Shown here: piece by piece, positions 1-7,222 of the stretch
How the letters are laid out: each line of letters starts with the position of its first letter
Numbering within the stretch: the stretch's first letter is position 1
DNA from: an uncultured Pseudomonadota bacterium
Lineage (GTDB): Bacteria > Pseudomonadota > Gammaproteobacteria > Burkholderiales > Thiobacillaceae
Direction: 5' to 3'
DNA: 34,409 nt
Assembly (NCBI GenBank): GCA_903835655.1
Contig: CAILNT010000114.1
Location: 1 to 34,409, forward strand
Notes under the pieces: model-generated
Database searches by the model: none
What the model was told of the DNA's origin: nothing
The model's input: only the letters and a program-made list of their open reading frames with translations
Position numbers and translations under genes: made by a program

Positions 1-2
1 CC

Positions 3-92
3 GGCGGTAAACGACTCTTTTCCGAGACCGTAAAATACGATCCGGAAGGCCAGGACGCCCCTGCCTGCGCCAATGGCTGGGCGAGAAGCTAA
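3..92 (+). CDS. 3' end of an unidentified upstream gene (partial)
   Basis: An open frame enters from the left edge and runs 29 codons to a TAA at 90-92. The peptide ends in ...CANGWARS. It lies outside the left inverted repeat of the neighbouring element, so it would be the tail of a host or unrelated gene that ends 29 bp before the insertion. I do not recognise the sequence, and a 29-codon open frame at a window edge could be chance. Confidence 0.25.
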   Translation, partial: GGKRLFSETVKYDPEGQDAPACANGWARS

Positions 93-121
93 TCTCCCCT
101 ACCCCAGAGAGTGGTCAAATC

Positions 122-170
122 CCTCGACGCTCACGGAAACTGACCCGCCCAGTGCTCAATGAGTTGACCC
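122..170 (+). repeat. Left terminal inverted repeat of the element
   Basis: The outer part starts CCTCGACGCTCACGGAAAC and is followed by TGACCC at 141-146 and again at 165-170, a spacing of 24 bp. The reverse complement aligns over 49 bp with 2089-2137. The outer 25 bp have a single mismatch, and the inner half shares GGGTCA and a TCAWTGAGCA core offset by one base. Multiple subterminal repeats are typical of transposase-binding ends in IS21, Tn7 and Mu-like elements. Confidence 0.75.
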
Positions 171-281
171 AGTAAGGTCGGTCGGCTTGGGGGGGGGCGA
201 TTGCGGCGACTGTGGCGGATTTGTCTATGGCGCTGGAAAGTCGGACGCTCGCTGGATGGTTTCCTCTCAAGGGGTCCGTCC

Positions 282-743
282 ATGGAGAGCAGGCAATGCG
301 CTGGCTGCGGTAAGTCATTTCATCCCCGCCCACAATCACCGAAGCAGATCTACTGATCGGCGCCCGAGTGTCAGCGGGAACGACGGCGGCGCTGGCAGCA
401 AGTACGTCGTCAGAGCGATCCTGACTACCTGGAGAATCAGGCCCGAGCGCAGAACGCGTGGGCCACCCGGAACGCGGATTACTGGCGCGAGTACCGACGA
501 GCGCATCCGGAGTACGTCGAGCGCAACTGGATCTTGCAGCAACAACGAGATGCCCGGCGACGAGAAGGTCTGCTTGCCAAGTTGAACGCGTCACCGCAGG
601 AATCCCCTGTGCCATCAGGCATTTACCGGTTGACGCCGGTGACGCGTGACGATCTTGCAAAGATGGACGCGTGGATGGTTCAAATCACTCCTGTTTCAAA
701 GCCTTACACGCCCTCCGCACGATCTTGCAAAGAGATGACGTGA
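282..743 (+). pseudogene. Zinc-ribbon protein of IS21-like element, interrupted by TGA
   Basis: An ATG at 282 opens a frame that starts MESRQCAGCGKSFHPRP and hits TGA at 354-356 (codon 25). The same frame then stays open to a TGA at 741-743. It continues SAPECQRERRRRWQQ, then repeats rich in Tyr, Arg and Asn (PDYLENQARAQ, WREYRRAHPEYVERN), then a C-terminal VPSGIYRLTPVTRDDLAKMDAW. The CxxC near residue 6-9 and CQRERRRRW later suggest a zinc ribbon whose third Cys falls at the TGA (C-to-stop change of TGC or TGT). From memory, similar small proteins accompany IstB-type ATPases in proteobacterial elements. No biochemical role is known to me. About 153 codons would be encoded if the TGA were read through. 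Confidence 0.65.
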
Positions 744-779
744 TCGCGAGGGGCGAATTCGACGCGTAGCGTGACGGCC

Positions 780-1086
780 ATGGACACCGTAGCCCAAGCA
801 ACCGAAGTGGATCTGCACCGCCTTGAATTGCGGTTCTCTGCCGCGCGCCTGATCGAACCCTGCGCCATTGGGGGCTCTGGCCCGCTCCATCGAACAAAGA
901 GGTCAGCTCATCGCCTGCATCGCCGTCCAGGACGCCGACGGCAAGCGGCTGATCCTGATCGATGGTTACCAGACCAGCCCGAGTGCCGCCCGCGAGCGCA
1001 TGGCGGCCCAACCGCGCCTGTTTATCCAGAGCCAGCGTGCCCAGGAAGAGCAACGTGCCGACACCCGTCTCGCGCAAGGTCCGTAA
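780..1086 (+). pseudogene. ParB-like domain protein remnant (frameshifted, internally deleted)
   Basis: From ATG 780 (or GTG 771) the frame reads LHRLELRFSAARLIEP and then loses phase at a run of five G at 870-874. With four G it continues as GALARSIEQRGQLIACIAV, followed by DGKRLILIDGY. That is the N-terminal ParB/Srx-type fold with the usual 'ask about neighbours, then ...DGY' pattern. After IDGY an intact family member would continue into a helical region (RR.AALRRLG in relatives I remember). Here the text jumps to SAARERMAAQPRLFIQSQRAQEEQ and ends at a TAA at 1084-1086. I infer a one-base insertion plus a large in-frame internal deletion. The end overlaps the istB-like start by about 30 bp. 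Confidence 0.6.
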
Positions 1087-1860
1087 GCCGAACCACGAAC
1101 AACTCGCGCAACTGCGGTTGCGCGGCATGGCCGCTGCACTGGACGCGGAACTGGATCGTGGCGAGCGTGAAGGAGCGGCGCCGGCTGAGGTCATCTCGCG
1201 CTTGCTGGCGGCAGAAGTGGCGCAGCGCCGCGAGAAGAGTCTGGCCTACCGTCTGGCCCAAGCGAAACTTCCCTGGAATTGGACCCTGGAGTCCTTTCCC
1301 TTCGACCGCCAGCCCGGAGTCGATCGGGGACAGATCCGGGCCTTGGCCGGGCTCGACTTACTGCGCCGCAATGAGAACACCCTGCTGATCGGCCCGCCGG
1401 GGACTGGCAAGACCGGCATTGCGCTCGCCCTCTTGCGCGAGGCTAGCGTAAACGGCCACGCCGGGCGCTTCATAACGCGCATGTCTTGCTCGACGAACTG
1501 TATGCATCGCTTGCCGATCGCTCCACGCCGAAACTCTTGACCCAATTGGCCCGCTTCCAGCCGCTACTGATCGATGAACTGGGATATCTCACCCTCAAAC
1601 CCGAGCAGTCGAATGCTATTTTCCGTCTGATGGATCAGCGCTATGGCCGGGTGACGACCATCATCACGACCAATCTGGACCCGCCTGCCTGGTATGTGTT
1701 GTTTGCCAACAAGGCGCTGGTCGATGCCTTGCTCGATCGATTGCAGCACCGCTGCATCACGATACGCATCGAGGGCCCTTCGTTGCGTGCGCCGGATCCA
1801 CCTTCGTCCGCAAAACCAGGCGCGCCACGAAAATCAGCGCCGCAGACGCCCGCAAAATAA
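1055..1860 (+). pseudogene. istB: IstB-type AAA+ ATPase (transposition helper), frameshifted
   Basis: IstB proteins are AAA+ ATPases that load or regulate the IS21 transposase IstA. The reading starts at GTG 1055, giving MPTPVSRKVRKPNHEQLAQL. It contains the IstB N-terminal helix region, then LPWNWTLESFPFDRQPGVD and a Walker A motif GPPGTGKT encoded near 1393-1416. Phase is lost at about 1475-1482, where a one-base deletion (or two-base insertion) separates GRFITR from HVLLDELYASLADRS. The second half is intact: Walker B LLIDELGY, FRLMDQRYGRVTTIITTNL (sensor 1 region) and DALLDRLQHRC, ending at a TAA at 1858-1860. No slippery heptamer is visible at the break, so this looks like mutation rather than programmed frameshifting. 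Confidence 0.8.
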
Positions 1861-1990
1861 GGCGCGACCCTGCCACTGCGGCAAACCATGGGGCGCGGCC
1901 CCAGACCCCGCACTCGCCGTGAGGCAGCCGCCGGAGATGTAAAAACCACATCCCCGGCGCTACCCACGTAGCGTATCTGCCATCCAAGGC

Positions 1991-2057
1991 GTCAAGGGGC
2001 TTTCGCGGCATAAACGCGGCGATAAAGACGCCGCATTTATTCCACGGTCCCCTTGAC
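1991..2057. other. Nested inverted repeat (long hairpin) inside the element
   Basis: The stretch between the istB-like gene and the right end has no gene. It contains outer arms GTCAAGGGG (1991-1999) and CCCCTTGAC (2049-2057). An inner hairpin has arms ATAAACGCGGCG (2010-2021) and CGCCGCATTTAT (2029-2040) around a 7-base loop, with one mismatch. It could act as a transcription terminator for the element genes or be the remains of another small inserted repeat. It lacks a clear trailing T-run on the plus strand. Confidence 0.5.
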
Positions 2058-2088
2058 CCCTTTCCTGGCAGGTCACCGCGCATTAGCC

Positions 2089-2137
2089 GGGTCAGTTTCA
2101 ATGAGCAGAAATGGGTCTGTTTCCGTGAGCGTCGAGG
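2089..2137 (-). repeat. Right terminal inverted repeat of the element
   Basis: The repeat reads GGGTCAGTTTCAATGAGC... and ends GTTTCCGTGAGCGTCGAGG at 2137. Its GGGTCA/GGGTCT motifs at 2089 and 2113 are 24 bp apart, the same spacing as in the left end. It is the inverted partner of 122-170. Beyond 2137 the sequence diverges from the left flank, which fixes the element boundary. Confidence 0.75.
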
Positions 2138-2249
2138 CTTCGTAGGTGAATTCGGAGCCGCACTGAGGGCGCGCCACCGCGCTGTCGCAGATTGCCGATG
2201 ATGTAAGCAGCGTCCAAGGCTCGGCAGACATCTACATGCTGTCAGCAAG

Positions 2250-2341
2250 GTAGGGCGGAAAAGCGGCTTTTGCGCCTTCCGCCGGATGTTGGTCATTCGG
2301 CGGATAACGCCAGCAAGACGCCGCCGGCTCATCCGCCCTAC
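2250..2341. repeat. REP-like palindromic intergenic repeat
   Basis: Arms GTAGGGCGGA (2250-2259) and TCCGCCCTAC (2332-2341) form the outer pair. Internal segments CCGCCGGATG and CATTCGGCGGAT can also pair. The GTAGGGCGGA...TCCGCCCTAC form resembles REP-type repeats that are common between proteobacterial genes. It lies just past the last gene of the secretion operon (gspN stops at 2347), so it may also help end that transcript or protect its 3' end. Confidence 0.55.
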
Positions 2342-2346
2342 GCGGG

Positions 2347-3138
2347 CTAATGCGAGGAGACCGCGCCCATGTTGCGGTCCATGGTCAGCTGGTAAGTACC
2401 CGGAGTGGTTTCCCGCCCCATCATGCGCAACAGGGGAACCAGTTCACGGCGGGTGGCTTCGGTCGGCGTGGCGGTGATTTGGTAGGTGGACTTCTGGTTG
2501 GGAAGCCAGTGGCCCGAGCCATCGAGGGAGAGCGGGCCGGCCAGCGTCATGAGGCGAAACTCCAGGCCATTGCCCTGGCCGCTCAGCAGCAGTTGATAAC
2601 TGCCCAGAGGGCGGATGCGGCTCAGGGAGGAGCCGGCACCCTGCCAGGCCAGCTGTGCGGTGCCGCTGGCACGGCCTTTTTCGAGCAGGACATCCTTGGC
2701 CTGCAACAAGCACTGGCCGCTCAGATCGGCCGCGCGCAAGGTGGGAGACAGCGTTCCCAGCAGCGCCGCCGACAGTTGCAGCCGCGCCGACTGGATGCGG
2801 ATCTGACCCGGCCTCAGGGCCGCGTCCAACACCGTGGAGCCATCCTGGGTGGAGCGCGCGACGAGGTGCAGGTTCAGCGACAACAACTCACCGAGGGCGA
2901 TATCCCAGTTCACCGGCACCAGAGTAACCGCTTCGCCGTTGGGCTGGACCGCCTGCAAGCTGCCCTCGCCCCGCCAGAGCGTTCCCCGGGTGGCGGTCAC
3001 GGCCAGCGTGCCCTGGCTGGCATCCTGCAACAGGGCGTCGAGCCAGGTGGCCGGCAACATCGCCAGATAGGTGCATGCCAGGGCCAGAAGCAGGCCCGCC
3101 GCCTTCAGCGGGCGCCCCCAGTGGGTCCTCGATCTCAT
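2347..3138 (-). CDS. gspN: Type II secretion system protein N
   Basis: This is the last gene of the gsp operon (263 aa). GspN is an inner-membrane accessory of the type II secretion apparatus found in only some systems; its exact role is unsettled. The protein begins with a short basic stretch and one hydrophobic segment (about residues 11-30, LKAAGLLLALACTYLAMLP), followed by a periplasmic domain. That domain contains TRGTLWRGEGSLQ and LDGSGHWLPNQKSTYQ, typical of the T2SSN family. The ATG overlaps the gspM stop by four bases (ATGA), so translation is probably coupled. The end reads MDRNMGAVSSH, 5 bp inside the REP-like repeat border. Confidence 0.85.
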   Translation of the reverse strand: MRSRTHWGRPLKAAGLLLALACTYLAMLPATWLDALLQDASQGTLAVTATRGTLWRGEGSLQAVQPNGEAVTLVPVNWDIALGELLSLNLHLVARSTQDGSTVLDAALRPGQIRIQSARLQLSAALLGTLSPTLRAADLSGQCLLQAKDVLLEKGRASGTAQLAWQGAGSSLSRIRPLGSYQLLLSGQGNGLEFRLMTLAGPLSLDGSGHWLPNQKSTYQITATPTEATRRELVPLLRMMGRETTPGTYQLTMDRNMGAVSSH

Positions 3139-3635
3139 GGCTGGCCTCCTTGCAGGGTCAATTCCAGGCTGGCCATGCCGGGTTGGGCCGCGCTACTGAT
3201 CCGGCAACGCACGATGCGGATGCCCTGCGCTTCGATACCTGTCAGCCACTCGCTCCAGGCGGCGGTGGCCAGCGGCTGGGTGGAAAGCTGGATTTGCTCG
3301 CCCGCTATCGCGTTGAATTGCTTGATTTTTCCGACCAGGCCGAAGGCCGCGGCGGAAGCCTTGACCCGCTGTTCCAGGCTGCCGTTTCCGGTGGACCCCA
3401 GGTGCCTGCGCAAACGCTCGATCTCCACCGCCTGCATGCGCATCAATCTGAGTTCGGCGCGCTGCGCCGGCAGGCGTTCGGCCAGCTTCGCCCGTGCCTG
3501 GCGCAAGGGCTCGTAGACGCCGCCGTAACCGAGCAGGACGAGCAGAAGCAGGCCGCCCACGAGCAGTGTCTGCCGTTCTCTGGCGCTGCGTGCGGACAGG
3601 TAAGCGCGCAGCCGTGTAGCCAATTCATTGGTCAT
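3135..3635 (-). CDS. gspM: Type II secretion system protein M
   Basis: GspM is a small bitopic inner-membrane protein that pairs with GspL in the assembly platform. This copy has 166 aa: a short cytoplasmic N-terminus (LATRLRAYLSARSARERQT), one membrane segment at about residues 25-42 (LLVGGLLLLVLLGYGGVY), a coiled-coil-like stretch rich in Arg and Glu (LRQARAKLAERLPAQRAELRLMRMQ), and a C-terminal ferredoxin-like fold. Length and layout are as usual for the family. Its start lies 11 bp inside gspL and its end overlaps gspN by four bases. Confidence 0.9.
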   Translation of the reverse strand: MTNELATRLRAYLSARSARERQTLLVGGLLLLVLLGYGGVYEPLRQARAKLAERLPAQRAELRLMRMQAVEIERLRRHLGSTGNGSLEQRVKASAAAFGLVGKIKQFNAIAGEQIQLSTQPLATAAWSEWLTGIEAQGIRIVRCRISSAAQPGMASLELTLQGGQP

Positions 3636-4818
3636 GATGCAAATCCTTGCTTGCGGGTTTTATCGTCAGCCGAATACCCTTGTCTTCCTGCGCGCTGGCG
3701 ACTCCCAGCCCACGCAGGGCCGCCTCCGACTGCAAACGCGTCAGCCAGGCCGCGTCGGCTTCGTTCAGTGAGACGTTGAGCACGCCGCTTTCATAGATCA
3801 GGCTTTGCACCTGGGGACCGGCGGACCAGACTCGGCCCAGGCGCCCCAGCAGGCCCACGCAGGCGTCGGCGGAGGGAGTGCCGGCGGCGGTGTGGAGTTG
3901 CTGCAAGCGTTCCGCCATCTGCCAGGCCGGGTCCACCACCGCCGCGTGGGCGGGCAGGGCGCGCTCCGCCAGCACTCGCGCTTCCCGCCGCAGGCTCGCG
4001 TCTTCGTGCGCCAGCAGCGCCCAGTCCAGGGTCAACCCGGCAAACTGGATGACCACCAGGGCGAGGGCACCCCAGGCCAGAGGCCGCAAGCGCATCCAGT
4101 CGAGGCGATTGCGGCTGGATGTGTGTTTGCCCTGGAGCAGGCTGGGTAGCGCCGGCCAGGCCGCGGTGCGCCAGTCCCAGACGCCGGCGGCTTCCACCGG
4201 CAGTCCCAGGGCCGCGCGCCATCGGGCCCAATCCGGGCCCCCGTCGCCTTGATAGACCTCGATCCCCTCGGGAGGGCCGCGTTGGGCGAGGGCCAGGCTC
4301 AAGCCCGCCGGCGGTTCGGATTCATCCAGTGCCATGCCCTGCGCCATGCCGAATCGCGCCAGGGTGTCGTTGCCACGCCAGCCGACCGACCAGCTTCCCT
4401 GCGTCCAGGGCAGCAGCAGGTATTCGGGAAGGGCGGCGTCGGGGCGCAGGCCGACCGCCGCGAGCCGGGACAGAACGCGGACCAGCCAGGCATCCTCGAT
4501 GACGGCCAGGGTCGACTCGCCGTCGCTGCGGCGATCCATCTGCACGGCGTGGAGGTCGTCCGCATCCACCAGGGTCACCGCTTCCGCTGCGGCGGCGAGC
4601 AGCGGGGCCAGGCGCCGTTCGGGCAGGTCGGGCAGGCTCGCATCGAGGCTGAGCACCAGTTCGCCCGCCAGCACCAGGCGGCAGAGCGTCGCCTTGGGCG
4701 GTTCTTCCAGGCGGGTGCCGCTCCCCTGGAGACGACCCGCGTCATCCAGCAGAGCCCAGGCGCAGTCCATCCCGTCGAGGAAGGAATCGCGTCGCAAATA
4801 GATGCGGAGTTCACTCAT
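3625..4818 (-). CDS. gspL: Type II secretion system protein L
   Basis: GspL links the cytoplasmic ATPase GspE to the membrane platform through GspM. The 397-aa product has an actin-like cytoplasmic region of about 240 residues (LRIYLRRDSFLDGMDCAWALLD at its start), one transmembrane segment near residues 248-266 (LAWGALALVVIQFAGLTLDWAL), and a periplasmic domain of about 120 residues that includes LLGRLGRVWSAGPQVQSL. Normal length for the family. The ATG at 4818 overlaps the gspK stop by four bases. Confidence 0.9.
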   Translation of the reverse strand: MSELRIYLRRDSFLDGMDCAWALLDDAGRLQGSGTRLEEPPKATLCRLVLAGELVLSLDASLPDLPERRLAPLLAAAAEAVTLVDADDLHAVQMDRRSDGESTLAVIEDAWLVRVLSRLAAVGLRPDAALPEYLLLPWTQGSWSVGWRGNDTLARFGMAQGMALDESEPPAGLSLALAQRGPPEGIEVYQGDGGPDWARWRAALGLPVEAAGVWDWRTAAWPALPSLLQGKHTSSRNRLDWMRLRPLAWGALALVVIQFAGLTLDWALLAHEDASLRREARVLAERALPAHAAVVDPAWQMAERLQQLHTAAGTPSADACVGLLGRLGRVWSAGPQVQSLIYESGVLNVSLNEADAAWLTRLQSEAALRGLGVASAQEDKGIRLTIKPASKDLHHDQ

Positions 4819-5726
4819 AGCTCGGCCCTCCAGACCAGGGTGGGGGACGCTTGTCCCCCGCGTTGGTACAAGACCTGGCTGCCGATGGCCAGGCGCTCAT
4901 GGCGAATGTTGGCGCGCACCAGGAAATACTGACTGGACACGGAGATGCCCCCCGGGACGGTCAGTCCGTAGGGCAAGGCTTGCTGGAAATCCTGGATGTT
5001 GCGGTAGTAAGCGCGATCCCGCTTGGCGACGAGGGCATAGGCATCGTCCAGGCTCAGGCCCGTGACCAGGGCACAGAGCACCTCGGCGGGGGCGGTATTG
5101 ACGTTGATCGCCGTCTGGGTGGGCAAGGCGGTCACGAAGGGCTGGAGCACGGAGAGGACATGGCGGTCGAAGCCTTTGACACGAAGCAGTTCATTCACCC
5201 TGACCAGGGGGCGATTGCCGGCCAGATAGGGCGGGGACAGCGCAACATAATACGCGGACTCGGCGCTGTCCTGGCCCAGGGGGGTGTCATCGGCATCCAG
5301 CCAGTCGGCCACGGTCATGGCCAGAGCTTCGGGAAGGCGCAACGCACGCAGGAGTTTGCTGAAGACGGCCAGTTGTACAGAGTCGGCCTTGCCATTCACG
5401 ACCAGGTTGTTCAGGTTGAACAGGCCGTCCTGGTCTTCGATCCTGCCCGAGACCCGGTAACCCTCCGCTTCGACGGGGGGCAGTTGTGTGGCCCAGGCCT
5501 CGCCACGATAGTCCACGCTGCTGTGCTGCGCGTCATCCTGTAGTACAGAGGCCGCCCACTGGTCGGTCGCGCGCAGCACCAGCCGTGCCTGATCCTGGAG
5601 CCTGAGCGTGTCCAGGCGGCGCCATTCCACCTGGGAGCGAAACATGAAACCGCTGGCAGCCAGGGTGGCCATGGCCACCACCAACATGGCCACCAGCACG
5701 GCCGCGCCACCTTGTCGTGGAATCAC
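4815..5726 (-). CDS. gspK: Type II secretion minor pseudopilin K
   Basis: GspK caps the pseudopilus tip with GspI and GspJ. I start it at GTG 5726, giving MIPRQGGAAVLVAMLVVAM and a 303-aa protein. An upstream extension to 5801 in the same frame would overlap gspJ by 68 bp and would place a long leader before the prepilin site, so it is less likely. The hydrophobic helix follows RQGG directly, as in other GspK proteins. The large globular domain contains the GspK signature region with LFNLNNLVVNGK and ADWLDADDTPLGQDSAESAYY, and later INVNTAPAEVLCAL. No strong ribosome site is visible before the GTG. Confidence 0.87.
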   Translation of the reverse strand: MIPRQGGAAVLVAMLVVAMATLAASGFMFRSQVEWRRLDTLRLQDQARLVLRATDQWAASVLQDDAQHSSVDYRGEAWATQLPPVEAEGYRVSGRIEDQDGLFNLNNLVVNGKADSVQLAVFSKLLRALRLPEALAMTVADWLDADDTPLGQDSAESAYYVALSPPYLAGNRPLVRVNELLRVKGFDRHVLSVLQPFVTALPTQTAINVNTAPAEVLCALVTGLSLDDAYALVAKRDRAYYRNIQDFQQALPYGLTVPGGISVSSQYFLVRANIRHERLAIGSQVLYQRGGQASPTLVWRAEL

Positions 5727-5733
5727 GGTCCGG

Positions 5734-6330
5734 TCATTGCACACGGAACACCCGTCGGAGGGCGGTTCCATCGGCCGTGACGATGCCGAGCTCGACGCCA
5801 CGGGGAAACGCCTTCCCGGGCGGGGGCTGCCAGGCCGGCTGCCACTGCCCCAGTTCGTTCAGATAGCGGAAGGCGCAAGTGTTCAGGTTTTCCAGCAGGG
5901 CCAGTCTTTTTGGATCCTGTAGCGGATTGTTCTCGTCCGCCCAGACCAGTCGTTCCAGGGTCTTCCCGCCACAGCGGTAGCCCACCCGCAGCAAAGCCTG
6001 ATCCGCGTCGTCCGGCAATTGACGCACCAGGTCGAATTGCATCGAGCCATCCTCATTCAGCAGGATATGGAAACTGCCCGCGAGCGGAAGCCGTGGATCG
6101 GGCCGGGCCACCGCGCTTGCCAGATCCGCATCCATGCGCGCGAAGGTGCTGGCCAGGCCGCGCCAGCGCGCCATCTCCGCGCTGGCGCGGCGCTGCGCTT
6201 CGAGCACGGCGTCGAGCGCGCGGAAGGTCACCAGGGAGAACAGCGTCAGCAGGACCAGCGCCACCAGCACTTCCATGAGGGTGAAGCCGCGCGCGAACGC
6301 AGCCTGCGCGGCGGTGGAATTCGGACTCAT
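5734..6330 (-). CDS. gspJ: Type II secretion minor pseudopilin J
   Basis: A 198-aa prepilin-like protein. The prepilin peptidase site is AFARG|FTLMEVLVAL, cleaved after Gly15, with the conserved Glu at position +5 of the mature protein and a long hydrophobic helix behind it. The rest matches GspJ: MARWRGLASTFARMDADLASAVAR followed by a beta-rich domain. It forms the tip complex with GspI and GspK. The ATG overlaps the end of gspI by four bases (6327-6330). Confidence 0.9.
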   Translation of the reverse strand: MSPNSTAAQAAFARGFTLMEVLVALVLLTLFSLVTFRALDAVLEAQRRASAEMARWRGLASTFARMDADLASAVARPDPRLPLAGSFHILLNEDGSMQFDLVRQLPDDADQALLRVGYRCGGKTLERLVWADENNPLQDPKRLALLENLNTCAFRYLNELGQWQPAWQPPPGKAFPRGVELGIVTADGTALRRVFRVQ

Positions 6331-6695
6331 TGCGGCAGCGTCAGGAAGGTCACGCTGCTTTGCAGGGTCCGCCCCGGCTCCTCCTGGCTCGACACCAGTA
6401 CGTTGAGGCGTCGAAAGCGAGGGTTGGGCGTGCTCTTGACCTCCTGGCGAACCAGGAAATGGCGCTTGGCGTAGACCTCATCGCTGCTGTTACTGTCGGG
6501 TGCCGGCCAGTCGCGCCGGGCCGTGCGCTCCGCCACGATGTTCTGGGCCAGCCAGAGGGCGAGCAGGTGATCGCGATATTCGCCCACGGCATCGGTGCCC
6601 ACGCCCGTCGCGCGCAGGGCCGCGGTCAGGCCGATGGCAACGATGGCCAGCGCCACCAGCACTTCCAGCAGGGTGAAGCCGCGATTGCCGTTCAC
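6327..6695 (-). CDS. gspI: Type II secretion minor pseudopilin I
   Basis: A 122-aa minor pseudopilin. I choose GTG 6695, which gives MNGNRG|FTLLEVLVALAI with a 6-residue leader ending in Gly and Glu at +5. The frame is open far upstream to 6920, but that extension runs through the gspH coding region and has no pilin logic. The mature part contains LLALWLAQNIVAERTARRDWP, the usual GspI region after the helix. GTG overlaps the gspH stop (GTGA) by four bases. Confidence 0.9.
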   Translation of the reverse strand: MNGNRGFTLLEVLVALAIVAIGLTAALRATGVGTDAVGEYRDHLLALWLAQNIVAERTARRDWPAPDSNSSDEVYAKRHFLVRQEVKSTPNPRFRRLNVLVSSQEEPGRTLQSSVTFLTLPQ

Positions 6696-7222
6696 GGGCC
6701 CTCCCCCGTGGCGAGCGTGGACTGGAAACGCCCTTCCGTGCCACTGACCCGGGCATGAGTTTCTCCGGAGGCGATCTCCAGCGTAAGCGCATGTGCGCCG
6801 TCCAGTTTGACCCGTTGCCCAACCGCCAGCGGCATGCCGTCGACCTGGATGCCGCGGATCACCATGCCGCTCGGCAGGGGGCGCGGGTGCAGCAGATCGT
6901 CTCCGGTGACGACACGCCATTCCGGTCCGGCGTCGGTGATCTCCCTGGCCTGGAATTCGTAGCCTGTGTCGTTCCCGACCCAGGCCAGCGGGGCGCCGCG
7001 CGTGTCGGACTCCTCGCTGGCCATCCCCAGGAGGGCCGCCAGACGATCCCCCTCCTGGCGCACCGCTGCACGCGGGTCCGGACGCAGGGCGATGACGACC
7101 GTGGCGAAACCGATGGCCATGATCACCAGGACCACCAGCAGCTCGAGCAGGGTGAAGCCGCGTTGGCCGCCGCGCGTGTGCGGCGAGCCGGGTTCACTGC
7201 ATCCAGGAGCCGATGTCCGCAT
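6692..7222 (-). CDS. gspH: Type II secretion minor pseudopilin H
   Basis: A 176-aa pseudopilin with the cleavage site GGQRG|FTLLELLVVLVIM. ATG 7222 is preceded by a purine-rich GAGAGGGGAAGG on the minus strand, a good ribosome site; no other ATG, GTG or TTG lies between it and the cleavage site. The leader is 22 residues, longer than the usual 5-15. The gene starts 29 bp inside gspG. The C-terminal domain includes MVIRGIQVDGMPLAVGQRV and fits GspH/FimT. GspH sits below the tip complex of the pseudopilus. Confidence 0.88.
   Translation of the reverse strand: MRTSAPGCSEPGSPHTRGGQRGFTLLELLVVLVIMAIGFATVVIALRPDPRAAVRQEGDRLAALLGMASEESDTRGAPLAWVGNDTGYEFQAREITDAGPEWRVVTGDDLLHPRPLPSGMVIRGIQVDGMPLAVGQRVKLDGAHALTLEIASGETHARVSGTEGRFQSTLATGEGP

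Larger units (their letters stand above)
122..2137 (+). mobile_element. Decayed transposase-less IS21-like element bounded by 49-bp inverted repeats
   Basis: The 2.0-kb segment is delimited by imperfect inverted repeats at 122-170 and 2089-2137. Their outer 25 bp match at all but one position. Between them lie, in order and all on the plus strand, remnants of a zinc-ribbon protein, a ParB-like protein and an IstB-type ATPase, each broken by a stop codon, frameshift or deletion. IS21 elements normally carry the transposase gene istA ahead of istB. No DDE transposase or remnant was found in any frame here. No target duplication is obvious: the flanks read ...TCAAATC on the left and CTTCGTAG... 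on the right. I infer an internally deleted, immobile copy whose relatives should carry the integrase. Confidence 0.7.

Noticed and set aside
354-356. TGA as a selenocysteine codon
   Set aside because: Neighbouring genes in the element are also broken, no SECIS-like stem was found by eye, and decay explains the stop; kept only as a low-probability finding.
115-660. 181-aa open frame on the minus strand across the element's left part
   Set aside because: It is a GC-rich shadow antisense to the zinc-ribbon remnant, with no recognisable domain; the plus-strand remnant has clear family features.
1475-1486. Programmed frameshift in the IstB-like gene
   Set aside because: The junction lacks a slippery A- or T-run heptamer and IstB is not known to use frameshifting.
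117-2142. Target-site duplication of the 2-kb element
   Set aside because: Flanking bases (AAATC left, CTTCG right) do not match, so no duplication is claimed.
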